Positions 15,401 through 27,612 of a stretch of 64,000 nucleotides of DNA are shown one piece after another. The notes below the pieces were generated by a model, which did no database searches, had not been told where the DNA came from, and worked only from the letters and a program-made list of their open reading frames with translations. Each line of letters begins with the position of its first letter. Positions within the stretch are counted from its first letter, which is position 1. Source of the stretch: Poecilobothrus nobilitatus (lineage: Eukaryota > Arthropoda > Insecta > Diptera > Dolichopodidae); assembly GCA_947095535.1 (NCBI GenBank), contig OX352774.1, positions 212,400,965-212,464,964 of the forward strand. The letters run 5' to 3'. The translations under genes and the position numbers were made by a program.

Positions 15401-16668
15401 ATTGTTTTGTTTTTATTTGTGTTTTTTTTTTTTTGTATCATGGGGTGAATCAGCTAAATTATGGGCTTAATTTCCAATTTACTAGTTAAACAAAAGATTA
15501 AGAAATGAAAATTTTCTAAAAATAAAAATTGAATGTTGTGTTTGAAATGGTACATTGCCACTGACATTTTTTTTTTTTTAACTTAAATCTTGATTTTTCA
15601 TCATATGGATTTGCATCATCATCATCATCAATATCATCATCAACACGCAACCGTAAAGAATTTTTGAACAGATGATGATGGTGATTGGTGAAGTGTATAT
15701 TGTGTAACAGTCAGCATTTTTTTTATTTTTTTTGTTATTTGAATAGAAGTGAAAATTATCTTAAAAGAAGTTGGAATGATTAAATTCGAAATTTATTGTT
15801 ACAGAGTGTGCACTTTATGGCTGAGTAATGTTTTATGGAATTCTTTGTAGAAGTTTTTTTTTTTTTGTTTTTCGTTTTTTTGGTATTCCTGTAAATAAAA
15901 CAGGAAGAAAATACTTTAATTTATTTTTTTTTTTTTAAACTCTTGATTTTATTGGAAATTTTATTTTTTTCTTTTTGTTTTTTTTCCTTGTTATTTAGTT
16001 GCCAATGATCTGGCAAATTCCATTTATGTAACACGAACGACTATGAAATGAGATGAGATGTGGGATTTAAAGATTATTATATGATTTTTTTATTTTATTT
16101 TGTTTTGTTTTATTTCAAAAATTTATTGAATACAATTTTATGTTTTGGTTTTTTTTTTTTTTTTTTAATAGCTCTACCATTAAAATAAGAAATACTGAAT
16201 TTTAAATTGATGGACTAGTAACAAATTATGGGAAGTATGTTTTAAATTTTGTGGGTAATTAATTAAACAGAATTTTAAACAAAAGTGATAAAGAATTAAT
16301 CTTATGAAAATTGAATAATGATTTTTTTTTAAAAAGAAAATTCTTTTCGAAATTAATTTGTCACAAATGAACACAAAAAAGAATGGTTTAAATAAAAAAA
16401 AAAAAAAAAAACAATTTTTATTTTATTTTGCATAATTAAGATATTATAATTGTATTAAAATTGAGATAAATTTAATTTTTATGTACCTATCAGAAATGTT
16501 GTAAGTAAAAATTTACCAAATAAAGTATTTTTTATAAAATATCTTTACACGTATATGGGTATTGATAACAATGTAGAAAATTTGGATTTTATTTGGATTA
16601 TTCCATTATTCCAATAAAATTATTTAAAAAATAAAGAAGTGGTTGCTAAAGCAACTGATTCAGAATGA
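12456..16668. other. Gene-free A+T-rich DNA
   Basis: Poly-T/poly-A runs, the CAT repeat at 15614 and GATTCCAATAATACCA-type short repeats near 14108-14140. Nothing else supported. Confidence 0.55.
15614..15640 (+). repeat. (CAT)n microsatellite
   Basis: CATCATCATCATCATCA, then ATATCATCAT. GATGATG runs lie nearby at about 15182-15210 and 15672-15680. Not in a convincing reading frame. Confidence 0.85.
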
Positions 16669-16676
16669 CTATGTGT

Positions 16677-16780
16677 CAGCGCTGTCGGATGTACTACTAT
16701 AGTAGTATTGTACTACTATTTTATTATGAGTACTACTGTACTACTTTACTACGCAATAAATTTTAGAAATGACAGCACTG
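16677..16780. mobile_element. 104-bp hAT-type MITE with 8-bp target-site duplication
   Basis: Termini CAGCGCTGTC (16677-16686) and GACAGCACTG (16771-16780) are inverted repeats with one mismatch and fit the CAGNGNTG-type ends of hAT elements. The flanks CTATGTGT and CTGTGTGT match at 7 of 8 positions, the duplication length expected for hAT. The interior is filled with TACTACT/AGTAGTA motifs. Too short to code for anything. Confidence 0.75.
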
Positions 16781-17336
16781 CTGTGTGTCAACGAAATTCC
16801 ATTTTTTAATAAAAAAATCCCATTTTCCGGGATAAAATCCATTTTTTATAATATCCCAAATAATTTTTTTTTGTCAATAAATCAAAACTATACATAATAT
16901 GTTTGCTATAATTTGATATATTATCATTGTATTTTAGTTTAAAAATTTTTACTATAAAAATAAAAAAATTGAAACAAAATAAAAATTTAAAACGTCAATT
17001 AAAACAATATTCAAATTTCTAACAAAAAATTAACAATATAAAAAATCGGATAGAACCAATCAAATGTACTATGGATATATCTAATCTATAAAAAATCTAT
17101 TTTAGCCCTTAATTTTTAGGTAGTAGTTTTTTTAAATAAAATTCTTCTTATTTAAATAAAAGTTTTCTTATTTAAAAAGAACTAATCAAATTATCTAATT
17201 TATATACTTATGATAATAGAGATGGAAATTATAGGGGTAAGATTTCACGATTATTAAAAGGTAGTAAAGTAAACACATTTCAATTTTTGAAAAAATAAAA
17301 AATTATAATATTGTTGAAATTGAAAAGATTTCATAT

Positions 17337-17365
17337 AAAAACCCCTTTTTTTTTGAGGGGTTTTT
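17337..17365. repeat. Short C/G-tract inverted repeat
   Basis: AAAAACCCC (17337-17345) and GGGGTTTTT (17357-17365) flank an 11-base T-rich loop. It lies in one of several islands of degenerate TCCCA/AATCCC motifs. Confidence 0.5.
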
Positions 17366-17928
17366 AAACATGGAAAAATCCTTTTATCCCAAAACCTAAA
17401 TTTTATTGTCCAAAATTCCGCAAAAGTGGGATAATTCCCACATGTTGGCATGTATGTGGTATATAAATATAAGAAAAGGGAAAAAGGAACTATAATAGAA
17501 ACAATTTTCTCCATTTTACAGAATATAGAAATACACGTAAATCATAAAAAGATTACAACTATAATTTGTTAACAAAAGTTTTAACACCTTAAATAACAAG
17601 GTGTTTGTCTTACTTACAAAAGTCAAAATTTATAAAACATTAATTGTCAAAAGTTTGATTTTAGTAAAAATGGCAATATCCTATTTATTAATTTGATTAA
17701 TTTCCAATTTCAATAAGATTTTAATGAAATCAAATCAAATATACAAATTAAAATGAAGTTCTCTTATTTCTGTTTACTAAAATATGCATCTTAGATTATA
17801 CATACATATATTAAGAAATTGCAAATTTTCTGTTAAATTTAAGCCAAACCAGGAATCAGTTATTTATTTGTAAAACTTTTATACCAAACAAAAGTTTTAA
17901 AAAATATGTTTTTGCCAAAGAACATACT

Positions 17929-18062
17929 GGGCCGAATGTATAAAATCGAGTTTAAATTGAAATCTGACTTTTTCAAACAAAATCTACTCTTGAACTCGAA
18001 GTTTTTTTTTGAAAAAGCCAGATTTGTGTTCAAGTTTAGTTCAAGTTTTATGCATTCGGATC
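17929..18062. mobile_element. Palindromic MITE, copy 1 (134 bp)
   Basis: The two halves are imperfect inverted repeats over nearly the whole length: GGGCCGAATGTATAAAATCG at the left against the reverse of TTTTATGCATTCGGATC at the right, then CTGACTTTTTCAAA against TTTGAAAAAGCCAG nearer the centre. A second copy lies at 42999-43127, so this is a dispersed family and not a chance hairpin. Confidence 0.7.
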
Positions 18063-21000
18063 AATAACTAAGAACTTTTTTTTGGTAATTTTTATACCCA
18101 AAAGTGGGTCAGTTTTACATACAAAAGAGTGTCAATCTTTTGAGATGTTTCGTACAAAGATTTTGTTTAATTTCTGCTGATTTAATCAAAATATTATAAA
18201 AGGAATATTAAAGGGGTTCAATCAAAGATTAAGCAGTGTAACCCTATATTAGAATTCAATTTTTGATATAAAAGATTTAGTGCATCTAAATGAATTTAAA
18301 GAAAAGTATAATTAATTGGAAAAGAAAATTACAATATTTTAATAGTTTAGATACAATTTGCAACCGAAAAATTTGTAATAGATATGTGTACACAGTCAAA
18401 TACACAGTCATTTTTCGAGTATTAGAAGATTTAAACGAAATTCAAGTAATTCAAGTAAAATAGAAGTAATCATCTTTTGACTGAAAGATAAGTTTTATCT
18501 ATAAGCTAATTTATGATGTTTTGACTTATACCACAAGGCAAGACATTGTAAATTAAACAAAATATTAAAAGTCAATAAGAAAATTAAAAAAATTTAATTT
18601 GTCCATTTAAAAAAATAAAAAAAAACTTTTAAAAGAAAAATTTTCTTATTTTCATAATTAACTTGTCATAAAAATTAAATTATTAGACTATTCAGAAGAT
18701 ATTAAGAATTTATTACAATTTTTACATAATATCTGTACATATGATAATAAAATATTTTTATACAAAGTAAAGCATTTAAAATAAAAAAAAGAGATTAAAA
18801 TTAAAATTCATTTTTCAAAAAAACAAAATAATATATTATGTACATTTTACGTTTCGCATTTTATTTAACCAACCAAAAAAAAAAAAAAAACCACGCCATT
18901 AAAAACTATTTATTCCTACTATAATAAATCTGACAATTAATTTTAACACGCTCAGAAAAATGATTAAAAGCCAACATTAAAAATTCTGACATATTAAACA
19001 TTTTTGAAATTTTCACAAAAAAAAAAAACAATTTAAACGATTTATTTTAATGTTTTCATATGAAAAATCAACGAAAAACGGAAAAAAAATTTTTTTTTTT
19101 GAAAATAAATTAAATTGTCAAGAAAAAATATGTTTTTCTGCCAAAAGAAAAAACAATATGCCCCCCAACCCTTTTTTTCTTTAGTATAAAAAAATCAAAA
19201 TATAATTTTTCGATATTATTGCGCCCTTCTTGTCACATCACAAAGGCATTCATTCTTTCAAAAAGAAAAGTATAAGAAATTTCAAGAAATTGCAACACTT
19301 GTTTGTGTTATTGGACCTTTTTGATTCATTCGATTTTATTCGAGATTTTTGCAAATTTATTCAATAACCCTGTGATTCTTTTTTGTGAAATTTTCAAATG
19401 GAATTTTGGTTTTAGTTTTTATTATGTAATAAATAAAAACTAAAACCAATATGTTGCGGTTACTCTCCTACACATTCATAGCTAAAAGCAGATCATGTTA
19501 TTAACATGTACAGTTCAGTTGCATAATTTTTATTTTGACAAAAAAAAAAAAATTTTTTTTTGTTTTGATTAACTGCATTTTTTGAATTTCAAATTAATTA
19601 TCGCTAATGTGCCAACGGTATACAAATAAATTATTTTACAGTTATATCGCAAAGAAAAAAAGTGAAAATATTTTTGTTTGTAAGCAAAAATTTAAAACTG
19701 GAATTTTACAAAATTTTTACTTTTTTCATTATATTAAAAATTTTCTTGTTTTTGACAAATTTTCACAAATTTGTCATAATAAGTGAGGCGTCATATTAAA
19801 ATAACTGGACATGCATATGTTAATATGTATGTAATGTATGTATGCCTATACATATTTTAAAGAATTTTGCAGTTTATCAGTATATAACAATTTTGTATAG
19901 AATACTCGTTACAAAAAATTAAAAGTGATGCAGAAATTAAAAAAAAAAAAAAAAAAAGAAGCTTGTCAGCGTATTATTTTTAACCTACAGCTACAGGTAA
20001 TTGTAACCAAACATGAATTTTTTTCATCTTTTATTGATAGGCACACAATGTTAAAAAAGTAGTCTTCTAATATTATTATGTATGTATATCAAAAAATATC
20101 TGATAGAATTGCTTGCGATGAAGTTTTATTAGACTTATATTTATTTTTTATGTTAAACTGAATATTTTTTTTTAAAGTTAATGAGGTCTTTTTTAAATAT
20201 TTGTTAAATGGCCGCTATATTTATTATAGTGGAGTTGTTAATACGAATTATTTGGAACCATTTGGAATTATACTTGTCGGGAATATTTTATGATAAAACG
20301 TATTCAAATGCATACAAATTATAGTTAAGTCTAGTCATATTTCTGCTATTGTCTTTCTTTTATAACCACTGTCATATAGAGATAAATCCCTATTTGTTTT
20401 ATGCAGTACCAACTATTCAGAATGTATGAGAGAGCTTGCAAAAATAAAGAGTGTTCAAAAAAGAAACGATTTTTTGTTGACAAAAGTTTTAAAACTATGA
20501 AAAAAATGTTCATAGGATCTTCTTTTATATTTTCAATTTTCAAGATTTGGCTGAACTCTGTCATGTGGGTCTTAGAATTTTCAAAACTATTTCCGTTAGA
20601 ATGGTCTCATCGTGGTATAAATCTAAGAAAACGTAATACTAAGTCTTGTTGAATAAGTTCTTTTACGTTTTAAAGATGAACTACAGACCACGACTGTAAT
20701 GATTACTGACAGTTTCATTAATTTAAAAAAAAAATAACTTTCATAGTAACCTAGTTTCTAATGTTATGCTGTGTTACCACCGCTTATGCAGCGTTAAAGT
20801 AATAATCAAAGTTACTATTTTATTTAAATTTAATATAGGGCTATTTATACTAACTTTAAATAAAGAAAAAAACGGGTAACTATAACACTTGCTAATACGA
20901 GTGTTATCAATTTTATGCTTTTTTTTAAGCCTTTTTTCAACCAAAGTAACATATTTTTTTAAACTTTTTAAAATAGGCATATTGTTTTATTTTTAAATTT

Positions 21001-24000
21001 TACCATATAGTTTTTATTTACAATGAAATTTTTTTCATGCCCAAAATCGTTTACAAGTATTTACATGAAATTTAATTTCGTTTTCTAAGAAAAATGTTTT
21101 GTTTTTCTATTCTTCTTCGAAACTGAATTACAAGACCTTGAAAATTACCAATAAACACACTATATGGTAATAAATATCCCCATAAGTATGGTAATACACA
21201 AAAACTCCAAAAAAAAAAAAATTATAAAAAAACTAAAACACTAATATCAATTTAAGATGATCTATCAATGATCTTGCATAACAACCATAATAAATACAAA
21301 TGGACACTATTGAATACTAACCATACTGCTATTAATGTCTACCAAAATGTCATGTTTATTTTTAAATTGCAAAACTAAAAATCTTAAGAGAAGGGATACA
21401 TTAAGAACAGCATTATAATACAACAGCACAGTATTGAAAGAAAAACAAAAAACAATAAAGATTGAAAATTCATTGGAAAAACAATATCGTGCGCCTCAAT
21501 AAAGTTCATCACAGGAGTTCATCAATGATCGTGCGGTTTAGTACCTATATACATATATATATTCTTTTCGTTTTTTAGTAAAATTTAAAATCAGCACCTA
21601 TTCATTCCTTTTAGCACCCATTATTATTAGTTGGTGGTGGTTTACCTTTTTTTTTTTTTAGGTAAATCTTAAATGTTAGTCGTAAATATTAACTAATCGA
21701 ATCAGTACTAATCAGATGCGAATATATTTGGTGTTTTAATGGTGTTGTCGTGTTTGTTTGTTGCATATTTTTATTATTATTATCATTATTTGGTATTTTG
21801 TTTTGTTTGGCAAAGGAAGTAAAAGAACCTCACCACTGTTTTATATAAGAAAAATGTGTTGTTGTAACTGAAATAAATATTGTTGGGAAGATAAAATACA
21901 GCGAATGAAACAAAATCCAATAATGCAAAATCTCAAATAAGAAAAAAATATTAAAAAAATCTTAATTAAATCGCAATAAAAAGAATCCCAAATTTCAAAA
22001 TTGACAGGTACAAAATCCCAAAAAAAAAAACTCACAATGTCACATAATTGACATCAGTGATGTATTAAAAAATCAACTGTGAAATCCATCCTAATTCTGA
22101 ATACTACCTTCATTAAATGTTAAATCTAGTAGAATATTTATATATACGTGATTTTGAACTAAAAGACATCTTATATGCAGGTGTTAATCAAATCAGGAAT
22201 CCAATAATTTATTACTGAAGATTTGGGGCGGTACCGACAACTAGTTTAAATGCTTTGTGGAAGTATGTATGCAATTAAAAGAATTAGAAGGGATTTTATA
22301 GTTGGTTACAAAATCAAATGTATATTATGTCTTTTCCAGTGTATATGTTCATTTATATGTATATGTGAGATTCTAAATTAGGAGGTATTTTAAGTTGTTT
22401 ATGAAATCAGAATTTTTGTATTATGTATACAATATGCATCACGATATTTAAGAAGTAGTTTTTGAAACGTTCTTTTTGAAAAATATTTTTTGACATTTTT
22501 TTTTGTAACATTTTTTTTTTTTTTGAGATTTTTGAATTTCAGATTTTGATTTTGGGATTTCAAACCCAACCCCAAAATACAATATTAAAAAAAATAAAAC
22601 ATTTTGGGTATTCGTGAAGCAAGTGACATTATCAGTTATAAAATACATTTAAAAACTAACCGTGATACCGTGCGGAACTATCAAGCCTATTTACAAAACG
22701 AAAAAAACAATAAATAAATAAATTATGGATAAGGAAGAGTACATGGGAGATAAAGTCCTTAAAACAATGCAAAATGCATTTAAAAAGAATTGAGTAAAAG
22801 AACAATGAAAAATGAAAATGTATCATGTTTGCTTCCTATATTGCTTGTTTTTTTTTTTTTTAAAACCTTTTAGCAGTGTTGACATCAATGTTAGCTTAAT
22901 GGTAGGTTTGCCTTGAAATCTTTCACTATGTAATTGATTCTTATCAGTGGCGAAACAATTTTCTTTTGTTTTATTTCTGATGAAATAATTTTTTTTTTTT
23001 TTTTTGTTGAATGTTTTTTTTCTTTTCTTCTTTTTTTATTGTTTTACGATAGCGGGGGATTTTTTGTAGTTATATTTTTAAGATATCAAAAGGCAATTTA
23101 ATAAGGTGGTAAGTATAGTTTCAGTTTATTTTTACTTAATATAAGTTTGTTGTAGAGCTGGAAAAAAATTGTTATTTGTGAACATTATAATAGTTCGAGG
23201 TTAATTTACAGTTTAGGCTAAAATTTAAAATTTAAAAATTTATAAATCATCTTCAAGTATATGTAAAACATGGTTCTTTAAATTACCAGTAAATTTTAAT
23301 ATACTACGAGTACTAAATGGTTTTTTTAAATAACTTGCTAAAATTTTTGAAAATTCCAACTTTTAGACAACCAACTTTAAGAACAAAATTTGTGTATAAA
23401 AGTATAGAGGATATTTTTTAACAAGACCTTGTACACTTGACATCACAATTGTTCAAAAAATCATCACTTACGATAGGTAATAGGTACGAACTAATATTTC
23501 TTTAGCAATGTTTAGTGATTCCTTAAAAAAAGAAACATTTTAAATTTTGCTTCTTATATAACTTTAACATAACAGTTTTAACATAAAAGTTTTCTTTAAT
23601 GCAAATAAATTTCAATAAAAACCAACTAAAATTATAGAAAAAATTAGTTATCAAAAAATCGTAAAGTACAAGAATTAAAATTTTAATATTTGAAAGTCAA
23701 CTGTTCAATATTTATTTTTAGTTTACTTTAAATTTAAAATCTTTGGTTTTATGCGATTCCTACACCATGTTTTCATAATAAATTTTTTTGATCGCGAGAT
23801 CATATGTGTTTGAATTTATACTAAACAATTGTAATTTTTTTTTTTAACAAAAAGATCAAAGATATGAAATGTTAAAAAAAAACTTCCTAAATACGAATGG
23901 AGTAGGAATTAAGGATACGTAACTGCAAAAAAACAAAAAAAAAACCAAAAAACATTTATGTTAATGTCAAACATGATCATATCATTGTTTAAATTAAATG

Positions 24001-25471
24001 CTAAACCTTTATATAATTTAGACACGCATACGCATATACAATTGAAAAATATCCAACGACAAATAATAAAGAAAGCATGAATAATGAACAATAACCATAT
24101 ATTAAAAGAGGAATTGTATCTTTGCAACATCATACAACATCAACAGTAATAATATTAGAATCAGCATCAGTAGTATTAATAACAGCATGAGTATTTTTAC
24201 TTTTGTTTTTTTTTTTTTTTCATATTATTTTATTGGTTCCGATCTTGCTAACTGGTGGTATCTGATGATTCTGATTTGGTTTTTATATATACGTATGTGA
24301 TTGTTAATAATATTGGTATAAGAAAATTTTATGTTTTGTGCATTATCCAGTTTGTTTCAGAAGACAAATGATCTTGTTAAAATGATCATAATCTCACACG
24401 CCTCGATATAAACATGTTTTTAACGTGACTTATGGTTACAATAGAATGGAAAAGAATCGAATAAAAAAAAAAAAGTGAAAACGGATCAGAAAAAAAAAAA
24501 TCGAAGTTAAAGAATGAATTAAAGAAAAATCAAATAAAATAAAGAAAAGGAATGGAAAAAAAATATGGATTGGAATATTTGAATTGATAAAATTTTTTTT
24601 TTAACTTTAAACTTACAAACATTTTTATTTAATCAAAAATTTATTTAAAAATTTTTTTAGATTTTAGAAACATTTTATATTTCATGGATTTGTACCATTT
24701 AATTTATATTAATATATAATATAGACATACATAGCCATACATAGTATATATATATGTCTATGTATATGTAGACATACATAGACATGTGTTACTTTTTAAA
24801 AAATAAGTATATATGTCTTATAAACTATTTAATATCATATTGTAATAGGTATATATTGAAATAATAATAAACCATAATTTCTTGTAAAAGATAATAGATG
24901 GCGTAGAACAAAAAAAAAAAAAATATCTCTATAGTCTTGTACAATAGCTACAGCCGAGTAATCAACAGCTTAGTGAAATTAATGATTTCAAAAACTGAAG
25001 CTTAGTGAAATATGTATAATAAATGACTTAGTGGATGCTCTATACTCCTTCAAGGAGTGGTAAGAAAAAAAAAAAAAAAACAAATGAATTTATATTTATA
25101 ATTTAATATGATGTAAAACAAGAAAACATTCTGTAAATTACCTTATAATTTAACCTGATAAAATCAAGTAAAAATTCTGTAAAATTAAATTACTAGCGAA
25201 ATTATACTACATATAATTAATAATTAAAGAGAACAATAAATTTGGAATTTCCACATAATATAACTGATAGATTCAAACATACCATTATCACGGTTGCACG
25301 CAAAGTACAATAATAAAAATATATATTTTTTTAAGAAGAACAATTTTATAGAAATTTAAAGTAGATTTTATTTCTTTTATTTATTTTTTTTCATTTGCAT
25401 TTCACTGAATACATTGCTATAATTGGCTTAATAAAAAATCATTTGGTCAATATAAAACTCAGTAATAAAAG
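18063..25471. other. Gene-free A+T-rich DNA with scattered repeat relics
   Basis: Holds the reversed dispersed repeat at 22285-22420 and TCCC-rich degenerate islands near 21900-22030 and 22520-22580. A slightly less A+T-rich strip lies at 21486-21545 (GTGCGCCTC, GATCGTGCGG). No exon or RNA gene recognised. Confidence 0.55.
22285..22420 (-). repeat. Dispersed repeat related to 6767-6989
   Basis: The minus strand reads TGATTTTGTAACCAACTATA then AAATCCCTT (22288-22316). Further right it has CTTAAAATACCTCCTAATTT then AGAATCTC, next to a partial second GATTTCATAAACAACTTAAA. Motif order and content match 6767-6989. Shorter relatives of the CCTCCTAATTC motif lie at 10726-10741 and 28694-28710. Confidence 0.45.
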
Positions 25472-26990
25472 AAACAAGGGAGAATGTAAACTAACGGTTT
25501 TTAAAAGCGCACATTTCCAAAAGATAATAAAACTGTTTAAAATTGTGGCTTGCTCCAAAATTCGAAAATTTCATACAAGAAAAATTATGAAAATAGGACT
25601 TTTTGAAATTTTAAGGGGTTGTAAATCCGGAACCCTATATAACTAAGAAAAATCGTTAGCACACGTAAAAATATATATACTAAAGATTAATTTTTATGTC
25701 TTGCCGAAGAAAATTTTGTACAGGTGCCTAAGCTACAGGTGTCTAAAAATAGCAAATTTTTAATTTTTGAACCCTAATAGCTCATAAACAGGGGGCGGTA
25801 CAAAAAAATTTGCTGAGGAAACTGATACTAGTTTTAGAAGTTATTTCTTGTCTCAAAACCTCAAGTGTCTACCTAAAAGTTTGCCGGAGTTGTGAAAAAA
25901 GAAATATCATGTAAAATTTGGTTTTCACATAACGGTCAATTTAAATAGTAAATTACAAAGAGGTAAGAAAATTTCCGGTCTTCTAGCGTTTTTAGATTGC
26001 AAAACTACTACGCAGAGCCTGAGATATATACATCTGAAAATAGGAATTTTTTGCAATTTTGAGGAGCTTTAACTTCGTAACCCTATAAAATTAAAAGAAT
26101 CCGTTAACATAGGTAAAAATATATTAATGGAGCTTTAATTTTTATATATTTGCCGAAGAAAAATGTGTACGGATGCCTAATGTGTTTATATATAGCAAAT
26201 TTTCAATATTTGACCCCTAATAGCTCATAAACAGTGGGTGGTCCAAAAAAAATTTCTGATGAAACTTATACTGATTCTAAAAGTTTTTTCTTCCCTTAAA
26301 ATTTCAAGCCTATATCTAAACGCGTACCGGAGTAATGAAGATAGAAAAATCTTGCTAAATTTGATTTTCACATAACGGTAAATTTAAATACTAAGTTTAA
26401 AATAATTCTACAATTTTGATATTGACTTAGAATAGTAAAAAATTTTCCTGTCTTGCGTTTTCAGATTGAAAAAATCTTAAACAGAACATAAGATATACGC
26501 ATTTAAAAATATGGCTTTTTGAAAGTTGGAGGGGTTGTAGCTCCGTAATGGAGGGGGCTACATGAAAAAGTTGTTCTACAACATTAATTTTTTTATAAGA
26601 CCTACCCATCGTTAACATTTTTTTTCTGTATATTTAACGGTGTAGAAGTTTTGTAAATATACGGACGGACAGAGTGAAACTATTAAGCACAATTTTTCAA
26701 AATTTTTTTGGAAATGCGCTAAAAAGAGTACAATTTCAAAAATTTTCGTGAATTAAGGAAATTTTTATGGTATACTCGAACATTTCTATTGAAACCGATA
26801 CCCAGTTACAGAATATGACTTCATTACAAGATATCACTCCAGAATTATGACTTAAAATTCTAAATTTTATATTGAAATCTATAAATATTCCAAAAAGAGA
26901 AAAGATGAACAATAATTCTTTCTTTGAGAGAAAAAAAAAAAATGAATATGAAGCTAATAAACGATCGCCCAAATATACAGCAAAGTACAA
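25472..26990 (-). mobile_element. Helentron-like element with internal 443-bp tandem repeat
   Basis: Its 3' terminus is at the left edge (minus strand ...CATTCTCCCTTGTTTC), like the element at 59359. The interior contains two copies of a 443-bp unit: AGCTCATAAACAG starts at 25779 and 26222, and CACATAACGGT at 25926 and 26369. A third partial unit starts near 26500 (GGGGTTGTAGCTCCGTAATG). A GGAC-type microsatellite remnant (ACGGACGGACAGAG) lies at about 26661-26674. The 5' limit is uncertain and may be anywhere from about 26720 to 26990. Open frames here look fortuitous. Confidence 0.65.
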
Positions 26991-27350
26991 ACAAAAAGTA
27001 CGTGTATCTGAAAACTACGACTAATTTTCATGTTTAATGAAGAATAACTTTAAATAAAGAATAAAGTACATGTAAATAATAATAATTATCAATTAAGTCT
27101 GGTAAATTTATGTTTAGTCTTTTGAAACATAACCATCATAACCATATATAGCCTTTTTTTTTTTTTTTTTAGAAAAGTTAGAAGTTGAGAATATACCAGC
27201 CCAGTATGGATTTATTTAACATATAATTAATCGAATTGAATTAGAAAAAAAAAATTTTATTAAGGATTGCTCGTCATCATTTAAACTAAACCTCCATAAG
27301 AGCACAAATTAAAACTGGTCCGCAGATTAAAACCGTATATGACCGCTACT

Positions 27351-27612
27351 CGTATGGGAACTTGTTCAATTTAAATAGTGGAACTAAAAATTTTTAAAAG
27401 TTGCAATGTTAAAATTTTCAGAATCTTTATTTTATTAGTTTTATAACTTTTTTATTTTTATGTGTGGACGGAAGAAGGAATGGACAGAGGTACGCAGCTA
27501 AATCGAGTCAAAATTTGATATACAAGCTAAATATAAAACTTTGCTCATCTCCTTTAAAGTGTCATAATCGTAATGGCTAATTTATTATATCATGAGAACT
27601 ACGTTTATATAA
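27351..27612 (-). mobile_element. Helentron-like 5' fragment
   Basis: On the minus strand it matches the 5' end of the 36213 element: CGATTATGACACTTTAAAGG, then an interval resembling the GGTATGGATCGG...GAGTCGATTAAGCC block, then a decayed GTCC region (27473-27487). It also shares AACTTGTTCAATTT with the fragment at 55914. The subterminal inverted repeat is eroded. Confidence 0.6.
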
